Shown: positions 7,257-16,328 of the stretch, piece after piece
Layout of the letters: every line of letters starts with the position of its first letter
How positions within the stretch are numbered: the first letter of the stretch is position 1
Assembly: GCA_019454185.1 (NCBI GenBank)
Contig: CP075368.1
Location: forward strand, 124,001-188,000
Origin: Phycisphaeraceae bacterium
GTDB taxonomy: Bacteria; Planctomycetota; Phycisphaerae; Phycisphaerales; UBA1924
DNA: 64,000 nt
Direction: 5' to 3'
Notes under the pieces: generated by a model
Seen by the model: only the letters and a program-made list of their open reading frames with translations
Told to the model about the DNA's origin: nothing
Databases searched by the model: none
Made by a program: the position numbers and the translations under genes

Positions 7257-9080
7257 TCACCATCTTGCGATGTTCTTCCAGATCCGCGGATTGTCATCGT
7301 AGAGCAGTCTCGCCATCCGCTGTTCGGGTGTTTCCGCGTTGGCTCTGCGGCGGGCAAGGGCATCCAGATCGGTGACGTAGCAGACCGGCTGGCGCACGAC
7401 CTCGACGGCCAGCGCGAGCGCATCCGGCCCGTCGTCGTGGGCCGCGAAGGGGAACTGGATCAGCTGCTCCATCAGCTTCCGATGCTTGCGGCTGAAACGC
7501 AGCGTGCCATTGACCACCAGCGGCTGCAGACTCTGGATGCGTCCGAGCTTGTCTGACGTGTGCGTGATCTTCCGAACCGGAAGGCAAAGCCCGGCGGTGT
7601 TGCTTCGCCGCGTCAGCTCGTCGGCCAGGAAGTGCTGGAACTGGTTCGTCTCGATGCCGACATGCGTGAAGCTGCGACGCTTCCCCAGTTCAATGAGGTG
7701 CTCAATCGTCGAGTTGGGTGTGCGCTTCGTGATGTCGGCTTCGAGGACGTAGAGGACGCCCGTCGCCTTGTCCCGTACCACCACGATGATCGCCGTGTCG
7801 TCGTTGTGCCGCCCGAGGCGGCCGAGACTCGGGTCGCACGCGGCGTAGAACGCGAGCGGCCCTCGCAGGGAGACCAGCAGCTCGGCCTCGCCGATGTGGT
7901 GGTCGTCCCAGAAGACCAGGTCGCGCTCTCGGAAGATCGCACGCTCGGGATCGACGGGGTGGTTCTGCTTCTCGGCGTCGAAGCTCGCCTGCCCCTCGAT
8001 CAGGCGCATGATCATCAACTGTTCGTAGCTCTCGCGCTCGGGCCACAGGACCCTCGTGCCAGCGAGCATCGCGTCTCGGTTCGTGTGGAAGAACTGTTCG
8101 GCGGCGGCAGGACCCGAGGGCGCATCCTCCACAAGGCCCGTGTAGATCGATCGCCACTGCTCCCAGAGCGGTTCATTGTCGGCCATCTGCTCGATGGCGC
8201 GGTAGATGCGGCTCTGCCATCCCGGGCTCCGGTGCGTGTCCGTCAGCGTCGCGAGGAGTGAATCATGGTGCAGGATGGTGCCGACCACGAGCACGTTCGT
8301 CATGGCGTCACCGGCCTTCAAGAGCGTGCCGTTGAACCAGTGCGCGAGCTGCTCCCGCTGCTCGGGGCTGCGCACCATCGTCTCGTTCTCGATGTCGTCG
8401 GCGACGATCAGCCCGGGCCGGGCCTGGTTGTGGCGTCGGCCGCGGATCTTGGTGCCGGAGCCGAGGGCCGAGACCTTGACGCCGTTGCCGGTGACGATCT
8501 CGTTCCGCCGCCAGACCTGCGGCCGGCGCGACGCGGGCGGCACCAGGCACGCATCCGGGAAGTCCTCCCGGAGCCGTGGGTTGTTCTCCAGTTGCTCGCG
8601 GACCGATGCGAGATGGCCCACGGCCTGATCCTGCGAGTCGCAGACGAGGAGGATGTAGTCCTCCAGTTTGAAGACGATGCACCAGAGAATGGTCGCGAGT
8701 GTGACGACCGTGCTCTTGGCGTGGCCGCGTGGCGCGGCGATCGCCACGCGTGCTCCCCGTCGCTCCGACGCCTGCACAATCAGTTCTCCCATCTCGATGT
8801 GCATGCGCGAGAATGGCTGCTGCGCGTAGCTCGGGAGGTAGATGCGTAGGAACTCGATCGGCGAGAGCCGAGCCCGCTCGCAGCGGACTCTTGAGACCCG
8901 CATGGCCGCGGACTCTGCTACGGAACGAGCGTCGCCGGCGCGCTGCGGGTCGGGCGTGTGACGCAGTGGGGGCCGATGTGGAGTGGGCTGATGCGGTGGG
9001 TGTTGATGAAGTGGGTGTTGATGAAGTGGGGGGGCCGGTGGGGGGGCAGGTGGGGGGGCAGGTGGGGGGCGAGACTTCAT
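7257..9080 (-). CDS. Phage-type terminase large subunit
   Basis: ATPase/nuclease that packages phage-like DNA, 607 aa. After a Pro/His-rich N-terminus (residues 4-45) the ATPase domain shows the Walker A variant APRGHAKST (116-124), a segment KIRGRRHNQ and the Walker B GLIVADDIEN (223-232). The nuclease half shows FYAACDPSLG...NDDTAIIVV, GIETNQFQ and the late acidic motif HDDGPDALALA. The start at 9080 has GGGAGGT six bases upstream and overlaps the preceding stop as ATGA. It is the third gene of an overlapping minus-strand set after a ParB/methyltransferase and an HTH protein. No portal, capsid or tail gene is in the window, so this is a phage remnant, a satellite-like island or an isolated packaging gene. 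Confidence 0.88.
   Translation of the reverse strand: MKSRPPPAPPPAPPPAPPLHQHPLHQHPPHQPTPHRPPLRHTPDPQRAGDARSVAESAAMRVSRVRCERARLSPIEFLRIYLPSYAQQPFSRMHIEMGELIVQASERRGARVAIAAPRGHAKSTVVTLATILWCIVFKLEDYILLVCDSQDQAVGHLASVREQLENNPRLREDFPDACLVPPASRRPQVWRRNEIVTGNGVKVSALGSGTKIRGRRHNQARPGLIVADDIENETMVRSPEQREQLAHWFNGTLLKAGDAMTNVLVVGTILHHDSLLATLTDTHRSPGWQSRIYRAIEQMADNEPLWEQWRSIYTGLVEDAPSGPAAAEQFFHTNRDAMLAGTRVLWPERESYEQLMIMRLIEGQASFDAEKQNHPVDPERAIFRERDLVFWDDHHIGEAELLVSLRGPLAFYAACDPSLGRLGRHNDDTAIIVVVRDKATGVLYVLEADITKRTPNSTIEHLIELGKRRSFTHVGIETNQFQHFLADELTRRSNTAGLCLPVRKITHTSDKLGRIQSLQPLVVNGTLRFSRKHRKLMEQLIQFPFAAHDDGPDALALAVEVVRQPVCYVTDLDALARRRANAETPEQRMARLLYDDNPRIWKNIARW
8996..9071. repeat. Tandem minisatellite in the terminase N-terminus
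   Basis: Two perfect copies of a 15-bp unit (gtgggtgttgatgaa, 8996-9025) are followed by 12-bp G-rich units (gtgggggggcag type, 9026-9071; three full and one partial). They encode the Pro/His low-complexity leader of the terminase. Such repeats change copy number easily by slippage. Confidence 0.9.
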
Positions 9081-9889
9081 GCGTCACCTCCCGTGTCGTC
9101 GACATGGCCCTCGGCTCGGGGCGAGTCCGGATGAGAGTCATCGCCGCGAGCCAACGTGTGCAGCCGCTGGGCCACGACGGAACGCGTGAGGACAGAGCGG
9201 AGTTCGGAGAGTTCGGGTGAGACGATCAGTGTGCCGTCCGCGGCCTGGAGTGCCGGAAGTGATTCCAGACGCTCGATCTCGGCCAAGAGCGCCTCGGTCT
9301 GGGGAAGTTCCTCGCCGTTCGTGATGTGCGCGTTGAGAGTGGTGGAGGCGGTGGGGAGGTAGCCGAGGCCCTGGAGCGTGACCACGAGCTCACGCTGGAT
9401 CTGCCATGTCACCCTCTCGGCCTCGATCCTCTCCGCGGGCTTGATCCCTGCCTCGCGCCCGATGCGGCGCAGGCGGCCTATCGCCTGCTCGGCGCCGCGG
9501 ACAAGGTGCCCCACAACCTGCCCGACCAGCTCCGGGCTCGGCAAGAGGGCGTTCATCTCGCGGACGGCGATGCGGTCGCGGATGACGGTGCGCTCCGAGA
9601 CCTTCAGGACCTCTGCGATCTCCGGCCCGGAGTACCCCTCGGCCGTCAGATGCTCGACGACGCGTAGGCGGTCGTCCCTGTGGAGCATGACGCCCGACAT
9701 GCGCCCTTCACGAACATCCCGGATGAGGGAGAGGACTGTCCGCTCTGAGGGCGTGATGGCTTCGGGACCCAGGTGGGGTGCCCCGTGGAAGTCGGACGCA
9801 GCGGGAGATTGGCCGTCGCTCGCTCTGCGTTCCGGGTGGGCGGGCTGCTTGTGGTTCTTGGAGCGCGTCGTGCGGGTTCGCCTTGCCAT
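9077..9889 (-). CDS. HTH DNA-binding protein, probable terminase small subunit or regulator
   Basis: 270 aa. The N-terminal 45 residues are basic and unstructured. A helix-turn-helix follows near residues 75-105 (HLTAEGYSGPEIAEVLKVSERTVIRDR), then long helices (ELVGQVVGHLVRGAEQAIGRL, AERVTWQIQRELVVTLQGLG) and an acidic C-terminus. Small terminase subunits bind packaging sites through such an HTH plus an oligomerisation helix, and this gene lies directly before the large subunit with an ATGA overlap. A transcriptional regulator is the alternative. It overlaps the methyltransferase stop by one base, so the three genes are coupled. Confidence 0.65.
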   Translation of the reverse strand: MARRTRTTRSKNHKQPAHPERRASDGQSPAASDFHGAPHLGPEAITPSERTVLSLIRDVREGRMSGVMLHRDDRLRVVEHLTAEGYSGPEIAEVLKVSERTVIRDRIAVREMNALLPSPELVGQVVGHLVRGAEQAIGRLRRIGREAGIKPAERIEAERVTWQIQRELVVTLQGLGYLPTASTTLNAHITNGEELPQTEALLAEIERLESLPALQAADGTLIVSPELSELRSVLTRSVVAQRLHTLARGDDSHPDSPRAEGHVDDTGGDA

Positions 9890-11502
9890 CAGCGTCCCCC
9901 TTTCGTCGAGCGTGAGCGTGCTGCGGGTTTGGATGCGCGGCGTGCATTGGCTGCCGGGGCCTTCGCTTCGATGGTCTGTGCGGCGCTGCGATCACTCGGC
10001 GCGGCCGATGCACGCGCTGGTTGCCGATCGGTCAGGCGATACTTCTTCGCGATCGCGGGATCGACCGCGCCCTCGCCCGCGAAGGCGATGTAGCGGCGGA
10101 CGATGAGGTCGCAGTACGTCGGCGAGATCTCGATGCCGTAGCAGCGGCGTCCGAGTGTCTCGGCCGCGATGAACTGGCTGCCGGATCCGGCGAAGGGTTC
10201 GTAACAGATCTCGCCGGGACGCGTGTGCTGGTCCATCGGGATGGTGAAGACGTCGAGCGGCTTGGGTGTCGGGTGCTCGGGCCGCTCGTCGCCGTTGGGG
10301 ATCGTGGGGATCTGCCAGACAGTCGAGAGATACGTGCTCGAGCGGCGCGGCGGCTTCTTGCCGACGATCCAGCCGAACAGACACGGCTCGTGCTGCCAGG
10401 CGTACCAGGTGCGGGTGAGCACGCCGCGGTTCTTGGCCCAGATGATCTGGGCATGCACGAACGCGCCGTGCTTGATCCACATGGATTCCAGCATCGCCTG
10501 GCGGCGCGACGCGTGCCAGCAGTACCACGCCGCGTTGGGCGCGATGGCCTCCGCGACGGCGGCACCGATGAAGCCGTCGTAGAGCGCCGTGTCTTCGACG
10601 GAATCGTCCCACGTCACGCCGTAGGTATCGCTCCAGTCTTTGTTGGCCTTGCCCTTGCCGGGATGGTTCGTGCCGTCGTAAGCAACAAGATACGGCGGAT
10701 CCGTCGCGAACAAGACGGCGCGCTCGCCGTTCATGAGGCGACGCACCTGCGCGTGATCGGTGGAGTCGCCGCAGAGCAGGCGATGCTGGAGACGCGGGTC
10801 GCGCCCGAGTGTGATGAGGTCGCCGGGCTTCGTGATGGCAGGGCCCTTGCCCGCCAGTCGCAACGCTTCTTCGATGTCGAACGATTCCTCGCGTGAGGGG
10901 TCGAGTTCCAGCCGCGAGTTTGCGATCAGACCGTCGATCTCGCCCATGTCGAAACCCGTGAGCAGAACGTCGAGGTCGGGCGTTGCGGTGAGCTCGTCGA
11001 GCAGGGCGCCGAGCTTCCGCTCGTCCCAGTCGCCGGAGATCTTGTTCAGTGCGATGTTGAGGGCCTTCTCGCGCTCGATGGGCAAGTCGACGACGCTGAC
11101 GTCGACGTCCTTGACGCCCCGAGCCAGCAGGATCTTGAAACGCTGGTGGCCGCCCACGAGGTTGCCGGTGCGGCGGTTCCAGACCAGCGGCTCGACAAGT
11201 CCGAACTCGTCGACCGAGCGCGCGAGCTTCTCATAGTCGGGATCGCCCGGCTTGAGGTCGAGACGCGGGTTGTAAGGGGCGGGATTGATGCGGCGAGCGG
11301 CGATGCGCTCGAGCCGGAGCGAGGCGGGCGGGCTTGTGTTCGGCGAGCCGCGTGATGCGGCGGGTACGGCGTCCGCGACGGGCTTGTCGGCTCGCGTGCG
11401 TGCGGCACTCTGCTTCGGAGGCGTGGTCTTGGAGGGTGTGGTGCTGGGTTTACTCGACTGGATCGGGCGGGAACTGGAACGAGAACGGATCGTCCGTGAC
11501 AT
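9889..11502 (-). CDS. ParB-like domain fused to beta-type DNA methyltransferase
   Basis: 537 aa from the ATG at 11502, which has AAGGAG seven bases upstream; a longer TTG frame to 11565 is less likely. After a basic leader, residues about 68-170 form a ParB/sulfiredoxin-like domain (NPRLDLKPGDPDYEKLARSV, VGGHQRFKILLARG, NIALNKISGDWDE). The methyltransferase half has catalytic motif DPPY (about 268-271) before the SAM motif EPFAGSGSQFIAAE (about 435-448). This order is that of beta-class N4/N6 amino-methyltransferases. Such ParB-MTase fusions are common in prophages, where they modify phage DNA or guard against restriction. No restriction nuclease is adjacent. Coupled to the HTH and terminase genes. 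Confidence 0.88.
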   Translation of the reverse strand: MSRTIRSRSSSRPIQSSKPSTTPSKTTPPKQSAARTRADKPVADAVPAASRGSPNTSPPASLRLERIAARRINPAPYNPRLDLKPGDPDYEKLARSVDEFGLVEPLVWNRRTGNLVGGHQRFKILLARGVKDVDVSVVDLPIEREKALNIALNKISGDWDERKLGALLDELTATPDLDVLLTGFDMGEIDGLIANSRLELDPSREESFDIEEALRLAGKGPAITKPGDLITLGRDPRLQHRLLCGDSTDHAQVRRLMNGERAVLFATDPPYLVAYDGTNHPGKGKANKDWSDTYGVTWDDSVEDTALYDGFIGAAVAEAIAPNAAWYCWHASRRQAMLESMWIKHGAFVHAQIIWAKNRGVLTRTWYAWQHEPCLFGWIVGKKPPRRSSTYLSTVWQIPTIPNGDERPEHPTPKPLDVFTIPMDQHTRPGEICYEPFAGSGSQFIAAETLGRRCYGIEISPTYCDLIVRRYIAFAGEGAVDPAIAKKYRLTDRQPARASAAPSDRSAAQTIEAKAPAANARRASKPAARSRSTKGGR

Positions 11503-11575
11503 GCGGGTACTCCTTGGCTCGGTGTCGGTGCCTATGACGAGGACCGACCGGGTGCTGATGAGCAAATACCTTCAT
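11450..11575 (-). CDS. Small ORF (41 aa) with strong ribosome-binding site, overlapping the methyltransferase start
   Basis: ATG at 11575 is preceded by AGAGGAGG at good spacing, and the frame runs 41 codons to a TAA at 11450. The product is MKVFAHQHPVGPRHRHRHRA followed by KEYPHVTDDPFSFQFPPDP: His/Arg-rich, then Phe/Pro/Asp-rich. It overlaps the first 53 bp of the methyltransferase gene in another frame, which suggests a leader peptide or a coupled small phage protein. No family is recognised. The Shine-Dalgarno is the best argument for translation. Confidence 0.45.
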   Translation of the reverse strand: MKVFAHQHPVGPRHRHRHRAKEYPHVTDDPFSFQFPPDPVE

Positions 11576-11834
11576 AACGAACCTCCTCTTGGTTACGACC
11601 CCGCGACGGGCAGGGTCTATGTGCGTTCGGTGCGAGTGTAGCGGGCCCGTGGCGCGAATCTACGAAGCGACAGGTTGTAAACGAGATGGGCGTATCGATG
11701 CCGCGAGGGAGGGCGTGAAGGGCGGCAGACTTCCACGAAGGAAAGGAACTGGTGTCGTGTCTTGTCTGGTGAGCGCAGACTGGCCCCATACCCAACTGGC
11801 ATGGTGAAAGCTGGGAAGCGGCGGTCAGTACGGA
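11576..11834. other. Intergenic region between the phage-like block and the STAND/GGCT operon
   Basis: About 260 bp. It presumably holds the promoter of the minus-strand phage-like operon (right part) and the end of the STAND/GGCT operon. I see no convincing promoter pair or T-tailed hairpin. Confidence 0.4.
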
Positions 11835-12551
11835 CTAACAGCTTCGCTCCCAGACGCGCATATCTGTGGCACGATCAGCCAGAAATGTCGTGCATTTGAA
11901 GGTCTCAAGAAACTCGTCGGAGACTAGTGCCGCGCCGTCACGGCAGAGCTCGTAATACGGTCGATACGGCTTCAATGTATCATCCACGTATGCCTCGCCG
12001 TTCTTTCCGCCTGGCGGACAGCATAAGACATACGCTGTGAATGGCACGGTGTTGATGCCATGCCACCACACGCATGCTACAGGCCGGAGATCATACTGCT
12101 TCTCACGTTCTCTCAGGGCAGGTATGTCCTCTGCCTTTACTTCGAGCAAGCGTCCATTGAGGATGTGCTCCACTGAGCCAGTGGGCTCTGTGTTCAGTGC
12201 GGCTCGCTCGCTTGGCCCAGCTGCTACTCCATATCGATCGATCGCAGACTGGGGCATGCGGTAGTTAAACGCGCGCAACGCGCCCATTGCCAGAACGGGC
12301 GGGTGTCCCTCGGGAGGCGTGTTGGAGATTGTCCTAGCTGCGGACAGCGGGTTCAAAAGGCTTCCATACCCAACAAGTCGAAGTCGGCTTGTCGCATCAT
12401 CCTTCATCTGCTGTTCGAGTCCATTCCATGGGTACGAGTGCCCAGGAGACGATATCGTCGCTAGGTGCGTCTTGAGTGGCTGCAGTCTCTCTCTCACGGA
12501 GGGAAGGTCTGTGTGTATGGTGGGTGTGTCATTATGGCCCGATTGGTTCAT
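11835..12551 (-). CDS. Gamma-glutamylcyclotransferase-fold (GGCT/AIG2-like) protein
   Basis: 238 aa. The core shows the fold's substrate loop LRLVGYGSLLNP (about residues 57-68) and, later, ALREREKQYDLRPV with the Glu and Tyr expected at the active site, followed by the strand TAYVLCCPPGG. GGCT enzymes release 5-oxoproline from gamma-glutamyl peptides or open related linkages; the substrate here is unknown. It starts about 30 bp after the STAND NTPase stop on the same strand, so the two are probably cotranscribed. Base composition is visibly less GC-rich than the chromosomal genes, suggesting acquisition. The Shine-Dalgarno is weak. Confidence 0.7.
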   Translation of the reverse strand: MNQSGHNDTPTIHTDLPSVRERLQPLKTHLATISSPGHSYPWNGLEQQMKDDATSRLRLVGYGSLLNPLSAARTISNTPPEGHPPVLAMGALRAFNYRMPQSAIDRYGVAAGPSERAALNTEPTGSVEHILNGRLLEVKAEDIPALREREKQYDLRPVACVWWHGINTVPFTAYVLCCPPGGKNGEAYVDDTLKPYRPYYELCRDGAALVSDEFLETFKCTTFLADRATDMRVWERSC

Positions 12552-12581
12552 TGGTGCTCGACTCTCTATAGTTTGTGCCGT

Positions 12582-15500
12582 TCAGGATACACTCGGTTCA
12601 CACATGTCAACTACCGGAACAGGTACCCCGAGATCCTCTGCGAGGATCCGGGCTCGTCTCGTTATGTCACGGACATATCTAACGCGGTAATCGGATGTGA
12701 TGGTACGAACCTTCGCGACGCGTGCTGCTCTATACAAGAATTTCACAGCCTTGTCCCGGTTGCCCAGGGAATGCTCGCACTCTGCTCTGATCACATAAGC
12801 AATGTATGCGCGGAGCATTTTTCTTGATCCACGATGCAGTTTGCGCACCGCATCTCTCAGCTCAAAAGCCGCCCTTTCCACGTCTCCGGAAAGATACCTC
12901 GCCACTGCGCGTACAGTATGTAGCAGAGCAAGATTCTCGTGATAGGTAATGTCTTTAATAGCGGGTTCGACGCGATCGACCTCAGCGATGGCCTCCCGAT
13001 CGCGGCCTGCGTACAATAGCATCCTGGCTCGTCCGACAGCGTTGACCGCGTCCCATCCGAGATTGCCCTGCTGAAGATGCAGAAGCTGTGCCTCGTCAAA
13101 GTGCGCAGCCGCCTCTTCAAACCGATCGAGGTCAGAGAGCGCAAGGCCACAGTTCGTGATTGCGCCGGCGACCCAGACGGTATCGCTCAGCGCACGGTTC
13201 AGATCTCTCGCTTCATGAAACAGTTGCAGCGCTTGATCCGAACAGCCATTATGCCAAAGCACGATTCCACGTCGATTGAGCACACGAGCAAGCGCGGACT
13301 GGTCGCCTGAGCTCCTTGCTGTCTGCTCGGACTGTGTAAGAAGAGTGAGAGACTTGTCTGTATCTCCCTTCCAGTCGTAGCAGTTGGACATCGTAAGCGC
13401 AACTTGCGCGAGTTCACTGTGCTGATGCGATGACCGCAGCCTCTCATGGGCCAGTCTAAGCAGTGGTATCGCTTCATCATGATGAGCTGCGTGGCTCAGC
13501 ATCCTTCCGTGCCACCCCATGGCGATGGCATGTTCCTCACCATCGCTCTGCTGACTCGCCAGTTCAAGAGCGCGTTTGGACTGTTCCAGCGCCTGCGGGT
13601 AATCGCCACGAAGCCACAATGCCTCCGAGTAGCGTCTTATCAGTCGTGAACGATGCGCCACGTCGATACTGCCCGGCAGCGAGAGTACGCGTGTGACGTA
13701 CGCTTGCAGCGTTGCTGCAGGGCCGCAACGAAGAAATGACTCTTCAAGCTGGAGAAGGACCTCGGCTGACGCTCTGATGTCGCCACGTTGGATCTCTTTA
13801 TCGAGAAGTGCCGCGAGATTCGGTCTCTCAAGCAACAACGCCTCATGAGCGAGCACGTCGTCTGAGCCGCGCATTGCACGATTGCATCGCGTAGCATATG
13901 ACATGAGGTACGAACGGACGCGCTTCAAATGCTCAGCGTACAGGTCGTCTCCGAGGTCACTGCGGAGACGCTGGGAGGCATACTCGCGTATCGGCTCGTA
14001 GAGATAAGCGCGCAGCTCGCCGGTGTATAAGGATGCGTTATGAACAACGCTGACCTCGATAAGACTCGCGTAGCGAAGATCCTGGAGAACTCGAATACTC
14101 GGTGAGTCTGGGGTGGTGAGGAGCAAACCGTCCGCCTCTTCCACATTCACACCGACAGGAAAATCAGCGAGTTGAAGGAAGCAGCGGCGTTCAACCTCGC
14201 TCATGTGTGACAGTGATGCATCCAATGCGGGGTAGAGGTACGATCGTGATACTGCGTCCCCGGTCGTTAGACGTCGTGGCTTGAGTGCGGCTGCCGCGAG
14301 GTTCTGATGGATCTGCCGGAGACTCGCGCTGTCCACGCAAGCTGCGGCGAGTTCGATGCAGGCAGGGAATCCGCCGAGTGCTATGCAGATCCGGGCAATG
14401 TGGCGAATATCATCGCCACTCGCTGAGAAACCTGGACGTCGTACAGTTGCTCTATCGATGAATAAGCGAACGCTGTCGATTCGTTCGAGTACTTCCGCTG
14501 GAGCACTATCGCACTCGTTCGATTCGGGCACCCTAAGCGGGCGAACCCTGTAAACCTCGCACCTCGGGGCTGAAGGTCCGAGCGTATCCGCGTAGTCTAT
14601 TGCCTCCCGGCTAGCCGCGACCACCATGAGTTCTGGAGCCCCCTGAAGCCACGCCAGCACCGTGCTCGATGCATGGCCGACCAGACGCTCGAAGTGATCC
14701 AAGAGCAAGAGGACCGGGCCTCGTTCTTTCAGTACATTGATCAGCGTCTGCTGAACATGCTTCTGCGCGCCGCTCTGTCGAGTACCTGCGATGAGAACGC
14801 CAAGAGACTCTGCAACGCGAGCCGCTGCGTCCTCAGCGGTCTTTACGTTTGCAAGGTCAACTCTGTGTCCCGGTATCTTCCCTTCGCGGGAGATCCGGTG
14901 CGAGACGTGTAAAGCCAGAGTGCTCTTGCCCACACAAGGCGGGCCTACCAAGACCACGAGTCGTGTGCCTTTCTCAAGCACGAGGGACTTGATGGTCAGT
15001 GCATCACCTTCTCTGCCGACGATTGATTCTAGTGGTTCCGGATCAAGAGGGCGAGCACGTTCGGAGGTGACCCGACTCGAATCGAGTACTCCGTCGCGCG
15101 GCTGGTGAGCAGCACTCCGAATCTCTTTGATGAGCTCGAAGAGTATGAGCTCGACACCATCGATTCTGGTGTCGAGCTGGGCGGCGAATACATCGGCGCG
15201 TCTGGAAGTAGCTACTGCGCTTTCTGCCACGAGCTGAGTGATCTCGTGGACGCCAAGATCAATCCTGCTCGTAACGCCTGTAAGGTCAGCGACGCGGTCT
15301 GCGAGCTCGACCAGTCCATCAGAGAGGCTTCGCAAAGAATCTGAGGAGTGCTCGATGGCAGCGGCAAGTCTCTCGTGTCTCTCTGCCTCCATGCGATGCA
15401 ATTCTCGCAGCGTCGAGTCGAGGGATGTGAGCATGAGACGCATGCTCTGGATCTCGTTCCACTCCTTTACTTGCGACTTCTGGACTTCTCGCGTAAGTGA

Positions 15501-16220
15501 GTCAACCACCACGAGCGAGCGTTGAACATCCGCGAGTGCCTCGGCCATCTCGCCCACAAGCATGAACTGAAGCGCCGCGTATGCCGGGTCGTTGTCCGTC
15601 TGCGCGAGTTTGAATCCCTCGAAGACCGCCTGAGGAAGCATGCCCGGCAGTCGCTCAGACGCAAACTCAATCGTGGCACGCTCTTCTGGCGTGAGATGGC
15701 GATCGGCGATCGCTACAAGGAGATGCTGGAACTGATCTGGTGTCAGCGTCTGAAGGTCGCTCGGGTCGTGCCAACGGCGATTGAAAAAGCGAGTTACAGT
15801 TGACTCATCGAGCCCGCGATACGAATGAGCATCGGCGATCTCTGGCCATCGGCGTGGTGCCTGCGACGAGAGTTCTCTGTAGAGACTACGATGTTGGGAA
15901 GGTATGTTCTCGTCAATTGCAAGGGCTCCAAGGCAGGCCCCCAAGCACTCGCCTACTTTGCGCGTCACGTCACCATTCGCGAAGAAGGCATCCGGCTCGC
16001 GCAGTTTCTGTGCGACACGCTTGGCGAAGCTGGCGTGCTTGTGGGTGAGGATGCTGACGCCTGCGTTGAGTGTGGCACCCGCAAGGCCAGACGCGAGCGC
16101 AGTACCTATGCCTGCACCGGCTGTGATGGTGCCTAGCGCACCTGCCGCAAGGCCGAACGCGGTGAGAATTGCTCCAGAGCTCAGTTCACCAGCAGCGACA
16201 GCGAGCACCTGCTTTGACAT
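12582..16220 (-). CDS. STAND-type NTPase with hydrophobic N-terminus and C-terminal TPR array
   Basis: 1212 aa from the ATG at 16220 (GGGAGG six bases upstream); a longer frame runs into the CRISPR array and is rejected. Residues 5-60 are Gly/Ala-rich and hydrophobic (FGLAAGALGTITAGAGIG), able to insert in a membrane or oligomerise. A helical region to about 390 includes coiled-coil-like heptads (RELHRMEAERHERLAAAIEH). The NTPase core has VGRE (401), Walker A LVGPPCVGKST (424-434), Walker B VLLLLDHFE (503-511), a sensor VAASRE and the LGGFPACIELA motif of NB-ARC/AfsR-like STANDs. From about 840 to the end are TPR-like pairs (GDYPQALEQSKRALELA). STAND/TPR proteins act as ligand-sensing switches, some in antiphage defence. 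A defence role here is inference from position beside the array and phage genes. Lower GC suggests transfer. Confidence 0.85.
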   Translation of the reverse strand: MSKQVLAVAAGELSSGAILTAFGLAAGALGTITAGAGIGTALASGLAGATLNAGVSILTHKHASFAKRVAQKLREPDAFFANGDVTRKVGECLGACLGALAIDENIPSQHRSLYRELSSQAPRRWPEIADAHSYRGLDESTVTRFFNRRWHDPSDLQTLTPDQFQHLLVAIADRHLTPEERATIEFASERLPGMLPQAVFEGFKLAQTDNDPAYAALQFMLVGEMAEALADVQRSLVVVDSLTREVQKSQVKEWNEIQSMRLMLTSLDSTLRELHRMEAERHERLAAAIEHSSDSLRSLSDGLVELADRVADLTGVTSRIDLGVHEITQLVAESAVATSRRADVFAAQLDTRIDGVELILFELIKEIRSAAHQPRDGVLDSSRVTSERARPLDPEPLESIVGREGDALTIKSLVLEKGTRLVVLVGPPCVGKSTLALHVSHRISREGKIPGHRVDLANVKTAEDAAARVAESLGVLIAGTRQSGAQKHVQQTLINVLKERGPVLLLLDHFERLVGHASSTVLAWLQGAPELMVVAASREAIDYADTLGPSAPRCEVYRVRPLRVPESNECDSAPAEVLERIDSVRLFIDRATVRRPGFSASGDDIRHIARICIALGGFPACIELAAACVDSASLRQIHQNLAAAALKPRRLTTGDAVSRSYLYPALDASLSHMSEVERRCFLQLADFPVGVNVEEADGLLLTTPDSPSIRVLQDLRYASLIEVSVVHNASLYTGELRAYLYEPIREYASQRLRSDLGDDLYAEHLKRVRSYLMSYATRCNRAMRGSDDVLAHEALLLERPNLAALLDKEIQRGDIRASAEVLLQLEESFLRCGPAATLQAYVTRVLSLPGSIDVAHRSRLIRRYSEALWLRGDYPQALEQSKRALELASQQSDGEEHAIAMGWHGRMLSHAAHHDEAIPLLRLAHERLRSSHQHSELAQVALTMSNCYDWKGDTDKSLTLLTQSEQTARSSGDQSALARVLNRRGIVLWHNGCSDQALQLFHEARDLNRALSDTVWVAGAITNCGLALSDLDRFEEAAAHFDEAQLLHLQQGNLGWDAVNAVGRARMLLYAGRDREAIAEVDRVEPAIKDITYHENLALLHTVRAVARYLSGDVERAAFELRDAVRKLHRGSRKMLRAYIAYVIRAECEHSLGNRDKAVKFLYRAARVAKVRTITSDYRVRYVRDITRRARILAEDLGVPVPVVDMCEPSVS

Positions 16221-16328
16221 GGTTACCTCCCGGTTGGCCATAGTAGCAGAATGTGGGAGATCAAGATACGGCATCGCGGCAGTGCAAGGCAATCTGAATA
16301 GCTTCTTCTTGGGCAGAGTGTCTGTCAG

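Noticed and set aside
9889..11502. Complete restriction-modification system
   Set aside because: The methyltransferase has a ParB domain and sits with a terminase; no endonuclease gene is nearby.
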